Below, piece after piece: positions 1 to 9,063 of a stretch of 12,025 bases of DNA (within the stretch, counting starts at the first letter, position 1; each line of letters opens with the position of its first letter). The notes below the pieces were generated by a model that saw only the letters and a program-made list of their open reading frames with translations, had not been told where the DNA came from and did no database searches. Position numbers and translations under genes: made by a program. The stretch comes from DATDOO01 sp035293245 (GTDB lineage: Bacteria > Pseudomonadota > Gammaproteobacteria > Methylococcales > Methylococcaceae), in the NCBI GenBank assembly GCA_035293245.1, contig DATDOO010000033.1, positions 1 through 12,025 of the forward strand. The letters are read 5' to 3'.

Positions 1-3000
1 GGCGATGGCCGGAGCGTTCGCCATGAAACCGGCGGTGGCGGCCTTCCAGGCATTGATGTCCGCCGTGGCGATGCTGGTCTGGTTTTCGACTTTCACGGCC
101 TCGACCGATACCTTGCTCGCCCCCAGAATAGTGCCCTGGAAGGTTCCCACCGCCACCTCGTCGTGTAGGCCATTGCCGTCGCTGTCCCTGCGCAGGGCAC
201 GCACGTGCAATTCGCCGCCCTTGCCGGCCTGGTCCGCCGCGCCTTGGGCACCGGCGCGCAAATCCAGGGAAGCGCCTGCCGCGACTTCGACCTGCCCAAT
301 GCCGTCACCGTCCTGGTCCACGCTGGCCAGCACCACCTTGCCGCCGTCCTTGCCGTCCCCGGTGGAATGCGCATCCAGCACCGCCGTTCCGGTCAGGCGC
401 ACGTCGTCGCCGGCCGACAACCCAATGTCCCCGGCCTGCTCGCCGTGAACGTCGATGCGTCCGGCGATTTCCAGCTTGCCCTGATCGACGGCGAGAGCGA
501 CATTTTCGGCGCGTATGGTTTTGCCGGAGGACAACAGCGCATCGCCGCTCCGCAGGCGAAGATCCAGGTTGCCGCCGAAGCCCGAATCGGCCACCTGCGA
601 TACCCAGCCTTCGAAGCCGCCGGCAAGGCCCAACGCGTCGAGCGTGAAATCGCCGCCCCGATAACCGGCCCGGGCCTGGGCCCGAATGACCCCGCCGAGT
701 TGCACATGGCCCTTGCCCGCGGCGACGGTCAGGCGCCCGGCGTCGCCGCCGTTTTGATGGCCGGAGAGGTCGATTTTCGCCGTATCCGCGACGGTCACGT
801 CGCCGTTTGCAGCCGCGAGCTTGACCTTGCCGGCCGAGGAATAAACCTTGAGATCGGCAAAATCCAGTTCCCGGCCCGACACGTCGATGGCGGAGCCGCC
901 CTCGAGCGTCAGGTTGCCGCTATCGGCCGTCAGTTCGACCACGCCGGAGGGCAGCAGGATGTTGCCGGCATGGCGAATTTCATCGGCCGTCAGCGAGAAA
1001 CGGGCGCCCAGTCCCGCGGCGCCGGCCGGCGTCGCACCGGATGCCAGGATGTCCGCCCGATGGCCCTTGGCGGTGATGGCGGTGTCGGCTCCGCTCGTGC
1101 CGACGATACGGCCGGCGGTCAAGATCAGGTCGCCGTCGCTGCGTAAACGGGCGGCGCTGTTTCCGGTCAGGTCGTTGCGCGCGGTCAGATTGACCTGAGA
1201 AAAGCCGGTAATGGCGTAATCGCCCTGGTCCAGCCGTAGCGTGTCGGCCAGGAGGTCCAGCGTACCCTGCCCCGCGAGCGCCGCGCTGGCCTCACCGGTG
1301 GGATGCATCAATGTAAAGTTTTGCGCTTCGACGACCGCGTGGTCGCCGGCCGCTCCCCGGCCGGCGATACCGGCGGCATTGACCGTCAGGTTGCGGGCTG
1401 CGAAGCGGAAATCGCCCCACAGGTCGACCTGCCCGGAACTGAGCAGGGTCAACTCGTCCACATCCACCGCCTGCAAAGTCTGCTCGTCCAGGACCAGTCC
1501 GCCAGCATCCGCGGGCACCTCGCCCAGGCCGATCCGGCTCGCACCCAGGGTCAACGCGCCGCCCTCCAGGGCCAGATCGCCCTTGAGCGCCACATTGCCG
1601 CCGCCGTACAGCACCATGTTGCCGGTGCTGCTCAGCAAGGCGCCCTGATCGATGAGCAGATCGCCGCTCGTCCCGGCCTCCGCCACGTCCACGGTCACGT
1701 CCTGGTCGAGAGCGGACACCAGCACCAATGCGCCATCGCCCTTGAGGGCGAGATTCTTCGCCACCGGCACGGCCTCGCCCTGGCCCGTCAATTCGGCATT
1801 GCGGCCCACCGTGACCTCATCCGTGGCCGCCAGGAGAATTTCCGGCCCCTGCAGCTTGACGCCCTCCCCGACCGTGACTGATTTCGCCTCGGCCGTCACC
1901 TCCACGGTGTCGCCGTTGCGCCTGCGGCTGCCGCCCAGCAACAGGCTGTCCGCGCCCAGGCCCTGCAAGCCTTCCGCGACCACTTCGACCCCGCCGCCGC
2001 CCTGTCCCGACTTGGTGTTCACCACGGCCAGGTCTTCGGCAACGATGTCCACCCGGCTGCCGCGTCCACCATTCCCGCGTCCGGACCGCAACGCCGCTTC
2101 GAGAATCAGGTCGGTGTCCACCCGGAAAGACAGACGGCCGGCGTCGTTGGGCGTCACCGGCGCGGCAAGCTCCTTTTGTGCGGCGACCGCCGGCAGGAAC
2201 GTGTTCATCCGGTGCACGTGCAGTTCCGAGCGGGTCAGGGCGATGCTGCCCTGTTCCACCGCGAAACCGCTCCAGCGCGCGTCCCGGTCATTGGTTCCGG
2301 CGGTCGTTCGGTAGCCAGCCACGATCGCGGCGCCGTCGACACGAGTCCGCGCCACTCCGGCGAGCGCGTCCTGCGTGCCCGCCTGCGGGGTGATCAGATA
2401 AGCGCCCGGCAGCAAGGCATAATGGGCGGGAAGGAGAACGTATTCCCCCGCCGCCAGGCCGCCGCCGCCCGACAGGTAAATGCTGTCGCCCATGGAAAGC
2501 CCCGAGTTCGGGAATTCCAGGGGATCGTAAGGGGCGAAGGCCAGATTCGCCTTGGGCAGGATCGCGTACTTTTCCTGCCACGCGAACTTGCCTTTTTGGT
2601 CATCGGGAATTACCGGATCGAGCACGTCGATGGAACCGCCCAGGCCGGGAATGAATTCGTAGCCTTGCAGGTCGCCGCCGCCGCTCAGGTCGACGACCGC
2701 CCCGCTTTTCAGCGCCACCGACGGCGCATCCAGGGAAATCCCCTTCTCCGGGGCGTCGGGATATTCCTGGGGTTCGGAGGAATTCAAGGGATAGACCCAC
2801 TTCGAACCGTCCTGCACTCGCCCGAACGGGATCACCTGCCCTTCGGCCGAAACCGAGGTCATCGAGCCCGGCTCCAGGGAAATGCTGCGCCCGGCTGTCA
2901 TGAGAATTTCGCCCAAGGGCGCCTTGACCACACCACCCTGGACGATGTCCGGGGCTTCGAGCTTCAGCTTGCCCCCCGCCGACAACACCGGCCTGGAACC

Positions 3001-6000
3001 ATCCCGGCCTTGAATGCGCAATACGCCCTGGGGATGGTTTTCGATCGCCAGGCGGAAATCCGTCAGCGTGCTCGGATAAATCTGGTCGGCGTGCAAAGTC
3101 ACATCCGCCGCGCTGACGAACGTCCCGTGGGGGATCGATTCCAGCAGGCGGGTAACTCCCACCGCGCGGATGTCGTCGCGGCTGTTCAGGTCGATGGCGT
3201 GAAATCCCTGCCACAGGCTGTTGCCCACCAGGTCGATCCAGTCCGCATCGACACGGAAAGTCCCGCCTCCGCTCGTCGCGGCGGCAGTGCTGCCGCAGTT
3301 CGAGCCGGTGCAGAACGTCGAACCGACGGCGAGGTAGGCGGTGCTTAGCGCGGCAGTCCCTTCGCTTTCGCCCGCCGCCGGCTTCCAGGCCAGTTCCGGC
3401 GCGTCCAGAACGATACGCCGCTCGGCGTTCAGGGAGACGTTCCCGTCGAACTCGATGGCGTTATCGGATTTGAGTTTCAGTGTGCCGAACCCACCGTTGT
3501 CGACGGTCGAGGCGCTGAGCCAGCCCTGGCCGTTTGCCCCGTCCGCCAGGTTCTGGCCGAATGCCAAACCGGCGGGCTGTGTGGAATCGCCGTCCTGCTT
3601 TACGTGGATGACGCGCGCACCGGCCGGGAAAGCCAGTTCCCCGGCACCGATACCCTTTGCGGACCGGTTCAGAGTGGTCAACTCCAGCGACAACTCGCCG
3701 GCCGCCACGTTGCTCCGGCCGGCCCTGCCACGCAGGGCACCGTCCAGGAACGCGCCTTCCGCCGCGGCTATTTTCAGAACCCCGCCTTTCGAGCCGACGG
3801 CCTGCGGCGCGGTCTGGCCGCTGGCGCCGGCCGGCAGATCGAGCGTCGCGCTCGTCCCGGACACGTCCAGCAGCGAGCCGCGCTCCGTCACCACGAAGCC
3901 GCGATTGGCGCGCAGGGAAATCCTGCCGCCGTCCAGCACTTCACCGGTCCTCAGACCCAGGCGATTGGGCTGGAGCCGGGCGACGCCGGCGGTGGACAGG
4001 GTGGCCGACGGCCCGATCCAGATGGACTGGTTGGCCAGATACCCCAAATCCGTGACTTCGTCCGCCGGCGCGCTCAGGGTGAGATCGATCGTCCCAGCTC
4101 TGGCGACGATGTCCCCGCCCACGAAGATGCTGGTATCGCTGTCCAGAACGACGCCGGCGCCCGGTTCCGCCACGATGTCCGCCCCCGTTTCGACGCGAAG
4201 CGCCGCGTCCGGCCGGCCTACCAATTCCAGATCGCGCTTCAGGGACAAGGTCAGATGAGTGGGGTTGCGCAAATAGGCCGGCAGGTCGCTGTAGCGGCTT
4301 ACGCCCAGGATGGCATCGCTCGACGGCCGCCGCATGGCGTCCGCATCGAGCAGCAGGTTCGTCTGCGCCAAATGGAGATCGTCGCGGATGGCTACGCCGT
4401 TCAAATTCGAGTTGAGCGCATAGGAACCGAAAGCACCGCGGTCGAAAAAGCCGGTGGATATCCCCAGAACGCCGTCCGCAGCGCTAGGCAAATGGGCTGC
4501 GTCGGCCACCACGATTTCGTTGGCAAGCAGGCTCAGCGAGCCGTTGTTCTCCAACGCATAGGCGTGCAGGCCGCCGTTGAGGCGAATCTCCGCCTTTTCC
4601 AGGTTCACCCCAAGATCGATGCCGCCGCCGCTGCCGGCGGTCACCTTCCCGTCCGCCGCGCGCCAGGCGCCGCCGTCCGCCGCAATCAGGCTTCCTTGGG
4701 CCAATTCGAGATCGCCGCTGGCCCGCACCGTGACGCTGCCCCCGGCGATGGCGAGCGGCGCGCTCAGCGATGCGTTCAAGAGCGGATTATCGTTGACCCA
4801 GCGACCGCTCACATCGATGCGGCCGGTTTTGGCCACGGTGATGGAGCCGTCCAGCCCTTCCGGACTGCCTCCTTCCACACGGGTCGTCAGGTCGACCGTT
4901 CCGGAGGCCGCCTTGATGGCTCCGGCCACGTCGATCTCCGCCGCGTCCAGGGACAGGGAGCCGAACTCCGGCGTGGCGACGTTCACGCCCCGCTCCACCT
5001 CGATACGCCCGTTGGTAACGATGTGCGTATCGCCGATCCCGGAACGGCGCAGGAAATCCCCCTCCAGAATCAGGTCGGCGCTCTGGCCGGCACCGCCACC
5101 GTTCTGATCGGGAAATGGCGCATCGATGGCCAGCGGGTCCACATGTTTGGCGTTTGAGAAGCGCACGTTCTGCCAGCTCAGGGACGAGAAACCCAGTTTC
5201 AGGTCGAAACGGCTCCCCTTCGGGCGCTGGGCGGCGCCGCGCTGATAAGGACCCGTCGTTACCCCGCCGCGAATCGTGCCGTCGAGCAGCAGGCGATTGG
5301 TCGCAATGTTGAGCGCGCCGCCGTCCTTGCCTTCCACGTAGCCCTTCTCGAAGCGTCCCGGCGAAGAGTTGTCCAGTTTGAGGTAGGTCAGATCGGGATC
5401 GGCGTCGCCGATGTCGTGGATTTTGCTTTTCGTATAGAGCTTGGAGGTCTTGATGTAGCCGTCCCGGTATTTCACCGAGCCGCCGGACACATCCAGCGTC
5501 GCACCGGAATTCACCACCACGTCGCCGCTGGACACGATGTCGATGCTGCCGCCCTCGGTGCTGCGCTCGGCGACGCCCCGCTCGATGCGCGCCTTCGCCC
5601 CGGAAATGTCCGCCACCGGGGTGCCTTTGCGGATATCCACGGAAATTTTCGAACCGAACAGCGGGCCTTTTTTCTGGAGGGGCGCGTCGCGCAGTTCGTT
5701 GGAACGCAGGTCCACCTCCACCACGTTCTTCTCCATGGCCACACTGACGTTCTTCAGGCCGGCCACGTCGACGCGGCTGCCGGCGTCGAGTTGCACGCGG
5801 GCCGTGGTCGGCTTTGCGGTATCCAGTTCCGGCGTCGCGGGCTGTTCCGTGGCGGTGATTTTCACGTCGCCCGACGGCGCGTACACCAGGGCGTTGCGCT
5901 TCAGGTGGACCGTGTGGCCCATGAGTTCGATACGCGAAGAAACCGGAGCCTGCTCGTCGATGGCGGTTGCGGTGGAGGTCAGGTCGGGCGCCGCCGCTGT

Positions 6001-7110
6001 AACGCTGTTTTCGCCCAGGGTCAACGTGGCTTTCTCGCCCGACGCGCGCTTGGTGGACACCGAATTCAGGAGGTATTCGTCGCCGACCTTGGTCAGGGCT
6101 GCGCCTTCGCGGGCCAGCAGGCGCACCGAGCCGTTCAGCCGCACCGAGGAATTGGCCGAGACCCGGCCGTTCTGATTGACCGCGAAACCCGCCAGGGTGA
6201 CGTTGCCCCGGTTGGCCGTCATCTTGCCGATGTTTGTGATGTCGCCGCCGGTTTCCACTTCCACCAGCAAGCCGCGAACGCCCGAATCGGCATTCGCCTC
6301 CTGCAGGTAGACCTTGTCGGTGGACGCGGCAACGATGATCTGGCCTTCCTCGGATTCCAGCGAGCCGGCGTTGGTGACCGACGGGGCGGCGATCAGGATG
6401 CGCCCGCCCTTGGCGGTCTTCACTTCCGCCTGCACGAAGTTGTTTTTCTCATCGAGTCCACTTTCGAAAACCACGGCGCGTTTGACTTTGTTGCCGTCTT
6501 CGTCCACGTAATAGGGATCGCCGTCCGCGGTCAGCGCCGCGCGGGGCGTCGTGTTGTCCTGGTCGATCACCTTGGTGATGCCCGTCTCCAGGGCCTCGTC
6601 GCTGATGTTGTGCGTGGTGGCCACCAGTGCGTTGACGTTGACCCGGGACTCCTTACCGAAGATGAAGCCGTTGGGGTTGCTGAGGTAAACCTGTCCGGTG
6701 GCGGTCAGTTCGCCCAGAATCTGGCTGGGCCGGGCATTCCCGTCGATCCGGTTGAGGGCGATGGAGGTGGCGGAAGGCTGCTGGAAGTGGACCTTATTCT
6801 TGTTGGCGATATCGAAACTCTGCCAGTTGAGCACCGCCTTGTCGCTCCTCTGATTGATGGTCATGAGCTGTCCGCCTTTGGGGCGGGCCGAGATCGTCGG
6901 CGCATCCACCACGCCCTTGCCGACAAAGTTGGTCTTGGGCACCGGCAGGGGCGGTATCGGCGTCGCCGCATCCACGCGCGACGCGGCCACGGTTGCCCCG
7001 ATCAGCGCGCCGGTGGAGAGGATCTGCCGGATGTGCAGGGGAATGGGGCGAAGGCGCGGCTGGTAGAAGTCGGACCGGTCGGTGCTGCGGCGCTTGTATG
7101 TGTTGCTCAT
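1..7110 (-). CDS. TPS exoprotein (TpsA), filamentous haemagglutinin-type adhesin, 3' end outside window
   Basis: A giant secreted beta-helix protein, exported by the Sec system and then across the outer membrane by the TpsB partner encoded just upstream. I read the frame triplet by triplet from the ATG at 7110 to base 1: 2370 codons, no stop; the C-terminus lies outside the window. A GGAG box (7118-7121) sits 7 nt before the ATG. Residues 1-48 form a long, basic signal peptide with likely cleavage near VDA/ATP. Residues about 55-170 are the haemagglutination-activity/TPS domain: NWQSFDI (95-101), QQPSATSIALNRI, SQILGEL and NPNGFIFG (145-152). The rest is beta-helix repeats with recurring (I/L/V)D(V/L)SG turns, e.g. 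at D540, D766, D1082, D1474, D2076 and D2114. A GEYVLLPAHYALLPGA stretch (about 1555-1570) resembles, from memory, the large TPS proteins that end in DUF3739. Only two cysteines (C1267, C1272). Two DxDxDG/DxDxNG loops (2265, 2309) look calcium-binding. Adhesion is the usual role of this family; a C-terminal toxin or haem function cannot be judged here. Confidence 0.95.
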   Translation of the reverse strand, partial: MSNTYKRRSTDRSDFYQPRLRPIPLHIRQILSTGALIGATVAASRVDAATPIPPLPVPKTNFVGKGVVDAPTISARPKGGQLMTINQRSDKAVLNWQSFDIANKNKVHFQQPSATSIALNRIDGNARPSQILGELTATGQVYLSNPNGFIFGKESRVNVNALVATTHNISDEALETGITKVIDQDNTTPRAALTADGDPYYVDEDGNKVKRAVVFESGLDEKNNFVQAEVKTAKGGRILIAAPSVTNAGSLESEEGQIIVAASTDKVYLQEANADSGVRGLLVEVETGGDITNIGKMTANRGNVTLAGFAVNQNGRVSANSSVRLNGSVRLLAREGAALTKVGDEYLLNSVSTKRASGEKATLTLGENSVTAAAPDLTSTATAIDEQAPVSSRIELMGHTVHLKRNALVYAPSGDVKITATEQPATPELDTAKPTTARVQLDAGSRVDVAGLKNVSVAMEKNVVEVDLRSNELRDAPLQKKGPLFGSKISVDIRKGTPVADISGAKARIERGVAERSTEGGSIDIVSSGDVVVNSGATLDVSGGSVKYRDGYIKTSKLYTKSKIHDIGDADPDLTYLKLDNSSPGRFEKGYVEGKDGGALNIATNRLLLDGTIRGGVTTGPYQRGAAQRPKGSRFDLKLGFSSLSWQNVRFSNAKHVDPLAIDAPFPDQNGGGAGQSADLILEGDFLRRSGIGDTHIVTNGRIEVERGVNVATPEFGSLSLDAAEIDVAGAIKAASGTVDLTTRVEGGSPEGLDGSITVAKTGRIDVSGRWVNDNPLLNASLSAPLAIAGGSVTVRASGDLELAQGSLIAADGGAWRAADGKVTAGSGGGIDLGVNLEKAEIRLNGGLHAYALENNGSLSLLANEIVVADAAHLPSAADGVLGISTGFFDRGAFGSYALNSNLNGVAIRDDLHLAQTNLLLDADAMRRPSSDAILGVSRYSDLPAYLRNPTHLTLSLKRDLELVGRPDAALRVETGADIVAEPGAGVVLDSDTSIFVGGDIVARAGTIDLTLSAPADEVTDLGYLANQSIWIGPSATLSTAGVARLQPNRLGLRTGEVLDGGRISLRANRGFVVTERGSLLDVSGTSATLDLPAGASGQTAPQAVGSKGGVLKIAAAEGAFLDGALRGRAGRSNVAAGELSLELTTLNRSAKGIGAGELAFPAGARVIHVKQDGDSTQPAGLAFGQNLADGANGQGWLSASTVDNGGFGTLKLKSDNAIEFDGNVSLNAERRIVLDAPELAWKPAAGESEGTAALSTAYLAVGSTFCTGSNCGSTAAATSGGGTFRVDADWIDLVGNSLWQGFHAIDLNSRDDIRAVGVTRLLESIPHGTFVSAADVTLHADQIYPSTLTDFRLAIENHPQGVLRIQGRDGSRPVLSAGGKLKLEAPDIVQGGVVKAPLGEILMTAGRSISLEPGSMTSVSAEGQVIPFGRVQDGSKWVYPLNSSEPQEYPDAPEKGISLDAPSVALKSGAVVDLSGGGDLQGYEFIPGLGGSIDVLDPVIPDDQKGKFAWQEKYAILPKANLAFAPYDPLEFPNSGLSMGDSIYLSGGGGLAAGEYVLLPAHYALLPGAYLITPQAGTQDALAGVARTRVDGAAIVAGYRTTAGTNDRDARWSGFAVEQGSIALTRSELHVHRMNTFLPAVAAQKELAAPVTPNDAGRLSFRVDTDLILEAALRSGRGNGGRGSRVDIVAEDLAVVNTKSGQGGGGVEVVAEGLQGLGADSLLLGGSRRRNGDTVEVTAEAKSVTVGEGVKLQGPEILLAATDEVTVGRNAELTGQGEAVPVAKNLALKGDGALVLVSALDQDVTVDVAEAGTSGDLLIDQGALLSSTGNMVLYGGGNVALKGDLALEGGALTLGASRIGLGEVPADAGGLVLDEQTLQAVDVDELTLLSSGQVDLWGDFRFAARNLTVNAAGIAGRGAAGDHAVVEAQNFTLMHPTGEASAALAGQGTLDLLADTLRLDQGDYAITGFSQVNLTARNDLTGNSAARLRSDGDLILTAGRIVGTSGADTAITAKGHRADILASGATPAGAAGLGARFSLTADEIRHAGNILLPSGVVELTADSGNLTLEGGSAIDVSGRELDFADLKVYSSAGKVKLAAANGDVTVADTAKIDLSGHQNGGDAGRLTVAAGKGHVQLGGVIRAQARAGYRGGDFTLDALGLAGGFEGWVSQVADSGFGGNLDLRLRSGDALLSSGKTIRAENVALAVDQGKLEIAGRIDVHGEQAGDIGLSAGDDVRLTGTAVLDAHSTGDGKDGGKVVLASVDQDGDGIGQVEVAAGASLDLRAGAQGAADQAGKGGELHVRALRRDSDGNGLHDEVAVGTFQGTILGASKVSVEAVKVENQTSIATADINAWKAATAGFMANAPAIA

Positions 7111-7135
7111 GACATGGCTCCGATTGCTTATGTAT

Positions 7136-7203
7136 CTGTAGGGGCGAATTCATTCGCCTTCATGGGACAGCCGGACGCTGGGCGAATAACTTCGCCCCTA
7201 CAG
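7136..7203. repeat. Inverted-repeat element between tpsB and tpsA
   Basis: Two arms, 7136-7158 (CTGTAGGGGCGAA...ATTCGCC) and 7180-7203 (its reverse complement with three mismatches), face each other and fill most of the 102-nt gap between the transporter stop and the exoprotein start. Each arm also has an internal GGGGCGAA/TTCGCC palindrome, so nested hairpins are possible. The arm sequence resembles a small dispersed repeat that I recall from many proteobacterial genomes; that recollection is not checked. In the transcript the hairpin would lie just upstream of the tpsA ribosome site and could affect mRNA stability or the ratio of the two partners. Confidence 0.8.
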
Positions 7204-7212
7204 CGCTCCGCT

Positions 7213-8820
7213 TCAAAACTCATACGCCACCTTGAAATGCACGCGCTGCGCGCCGGCGGGGGTATCGGTGGTGGCGAGGAAGGGATAGGCCCAGTCGAAC
7301 TCGCCGACGATGTGTTTCAGGAACTGGAAGCGCAATCCCGCGCCGGCGCTGAGCAGTTCCTGGGACACCGGCTCGTCGGGCAACGCCTGGCGAATCCAGG
7401 TCGCGCCGTAGTCGCCGAACGCCAGGAATCGCAGGCTCTGCACCGATTCCCAGTCGGCCGGCGCCAGCTTGGGGCTGTATAGTTCCAGCGAGGCGTTGTA
7501 GCCGTCGTCGCCCAGCAGTTCGGTTTCGTGATAGCCGCGCACGGTCTGCGTGCCGCCCAGGGAAAACTGCTCGTTGCTGATGAGCGGCGCGCTGGTCAGC
7601 TGTCCGGACACACGGCCCATGAGCTGGAATTCGCCCGGCAATTCCTGGCGGTGTTTCAGTTCGGCCGTCCAGTAAATGAAATCGGAGCGCGCCGCGAGGC
7701 GCTTTTTGGTCCACACCGCTTCGTCGTCGCCCAGCCCGCGGAAATGGAACACGCTGCCCACGTTCCAGGATGTCGCGCCGCTGTCCCACTTGCGGCTGCC
7801 GTCGTACTGGAGCACGAACGGGACATACATGATCGGCGTCTGGTCCGCATCCGAGCCGGTCAGCAGCAGGTTCTGCTCGAAGTTTTTGTAGTCGAACCCC
7901 GCCATGAAACTATGGAACATGCGCTCGGTGGCGCCGAAGGGCTGCACGACGCGGGCGCCGAAAATTTCGCCCGCACCCACCACCGACAAAGCGCCGGCGG
8001 TAGTAATGGGCGTGGAGGAACTCACGCCGACGCCGTAGAACAGCAGCTGGGTCTTGTTCTCGCCGATGGGCATGGCATAAGTGCCGGCCCACACTTCCAC
8101 CTCCTCCGGGTTCTCGGGAGAGGTCTGGAATTGCAAGGACGCGCTGTGGAACATCTGCCACAGATTGTCGTAACGCACCTGCGCCACCAGCCGGGTGAAC
8201 CCGGTGTTGACGGTGTTGCGGCTGTTCATCTCCACACTGCCGTGCAAAGGCAGTTCGTCCTTGACCTTCAGTTCCGCTTCCAGGGTGCCGGGGGTACTCC
8301 CGGCGCGCAGCACCGGCGTCACATTGCGGTCGGTGCTCTGCTCGCCCAGGCGGGTCAACTGTTCCTGCACCGTGGGCATGTGCGGCACGCTGCCTTCGGC
8401 GAGGCCCGGCGCCTGATCGCGGATGCGTCCCAGGGAGAAATAGCGCGAGCCGGTGACTTTCAGGCGGCCCACCTTGCCTTCCATCACGTTGAGCTTCACC
8501 ACCCCGCCCTGCACGTCCTGTTCCGGAATGTCCACGAACACGGTCTGGTAGCCGGCGTCGTGATAAACCTTTTCCAGGGCCTCGCGGGCTTTTTCCACGT
8601 CGTCCACACTCCGCGCCGGCCCTAGGAATCCGTAGACGGTCTGTTCGATGACCCGCCGCTCCAGCACGCTGTTGCCCTCCACCTGGTATTCCCAGATGTC
8701 GAACCCCGGCGGTGCCCCGGCCGCCGGAGGCGGCGCGGGATCGGCAAGCGCCATGCCGCCGAAAAGGCAAAGAGCGAAAATGATTGGCAAAAGGCTGGTC
8801 CGGCTCAAATGATCCCCCAC
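7213..8820 (-). CDS. TPS outer-membrane transporter (TpsB, FhaC/ShlB/HecB family)
   Basis: Omp85-superfamily pore that recognises the TPS domain of its partner exoprotein in the periplasm and moves it across the outer membrane. The 535-residue length is usual for the family. Residues 1-26 are a signal peptide ending ALA/DP. A short Pro-rich linker (DPAPPPAAGAPP) leads directly into two POTRA domains: about 40-120 (FDIWEYQVEGNSVL ... LNVMEGKVG) and about 118-190. The 16-strand barrel follows, with the loop-6 motif VRGY at 427-430 (in GGTQTVRGYHE), a late DWAYPF strand, and a terminal aromatic YEF, the usual signal for BAM-dependent assembly. The exoprotein gene starts 102 nt downstream, the classic tpsB-tpsA order. 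The start is uncertain: 8820 is a GTG, while a TTG at 8808 lies just after a GGGGGAT ribosome-site-like stretch and gives a neater signal peptide. Stop is TGA. Confidence 0.95.
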   Translation of the reverse strand: MGDHLSRTSLLPIIFALCLFGGMALADPAPPPAAGAPPGFDIWEYQVEGNSVLERRVIEQTVYGFLGPARSVDDVEKAREALEKVYHDAGYQTVFVDIPEQDVQGGVVKLNVMEGKVGRLKVTGSRYFSLGRIRDQAPGLAEGSVPHMPTVQEQLTRLGEQSTDRNVTPVLRAGSTPGTLEAELKVKDELPLHGSVEMNSRNTVNTGFTRLVAQVRYDNLWQMFHSASLQFQTSPENPEEVEVWAGTYAMPIGENKTQLLFYGVGVSSSTPITTAGALSVVGAGEIFGARVVQPFGATERMFHSFMAGFDYKNFEQNLLLTGSDADQTPIMYVPFVLQYDGSRKWDSGATSWNVGSVFHFRGLGDDEAVWTKKRLAARSDFIYWTAELKHRQELPGEFQLMGRVSGQLTSAPLISNEQFSLGGTQTVRGYHETELLGDDGYNASLELYSPKLAPADWESVQSLRFLAFGDYGATWIRQALPDEPVSQELLSAGAGLRFQFLKHIVGEFDWAYPFLATTDTPAGAQRVHFKVAYEF

Positions 8821-8849
8821 CCAAAGTTCGTGAAAAACCCGTAGTTAAT

Positions 8850-8946
8850 GTAGGTTGGGTTAGCGGTCCGCCGCGTAACCCAACATGGCGCGGTTATGTT
8901 GGGTTAACACTCCGCCTACGCTGCGCGGAGCGCTAACCCAACCTAC
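8850..8946. repeat. Nested palindromic repeat with GTAGGTTGGGTTAGCG ends
   Basis: A 97-bp element with perfect 16-nt outer inverted repeats (GTAGGTTGGGTTAGCG at 8850-8865 and its complement at 8931-8946) and perfect 11-nt inner repeats (TAACCCAACAT at 8876-8886 and ATGTTGGGTTA at 8896-8906). There is no room for a gene inside. Sequences of this type, built on GGTTGGGTTA/TAACCCAACC, recur in many proteobacterial genomes as far as I recall. It may be a small non-autonomous mobile repeat. It sits between the terminator of the binding-protein-like gene and the start of tpsB, so it lies in the tpsB promoter/leader region. Confidence 0.85.
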
Positions 8947-8970
8947 CCGTTCCAATTTCCCCATACGCCG

Positions 8971-9009
8971 AAAACGGAAAATCAGCCGCCCCGGAAAGGA
9001 GCGGCTGAT
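8971..9009 (-). terminator. Intrinsic terminator after the binding-protein-like gene
   Basis: Read on the minus strand, ATCAGCCGC (9009-9001) pairs perfectly with GCGGCTGAT (8989-8981), with two further C-G pairs possible inside the loop, followed by the T-rich tail TTTTCCGTTTT. It lies about 55 nt past the stop at 9064. It should end the upstream two-gene transcript and so partly or fully separate it from tpsB. Confidence 0.85.
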
Positions 9010-9063
9010 CCCCGCCGGCGCATCCTTGCGCCGGCTTACGTCATGCGGAAAACCGTCGGACGC

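Noticed and set aside
1..7110. Contact-dependent inhibition (CdiA-type) toxin
   Set aside because: The C-terminus that would carry a toxin is outside the window, and no pretoxin motif or immunity gene is visible.
5416..7482. 688-codon plus-strand open frame, and others of 313, 192, 390 and 517 codons over 205-5157
   Set aside because: They are exact codon-register mirrors of the exoprotein gene. GC-rich codon use leaves few stops on the opposite strand; one also runs across the tpsA start into tpsB. Their products are low in recognisable motifs, while the minus frame shows a TPS domain and beta-helix repeats throughout.
7528..8625. 365-codon plus-strand frame opposite the TPS transporter
   Set aside because: Antisense shadow of a well-recognised transporter gene; no ribosome site and a His/Gly/Ala-rich product typical of such shadows.
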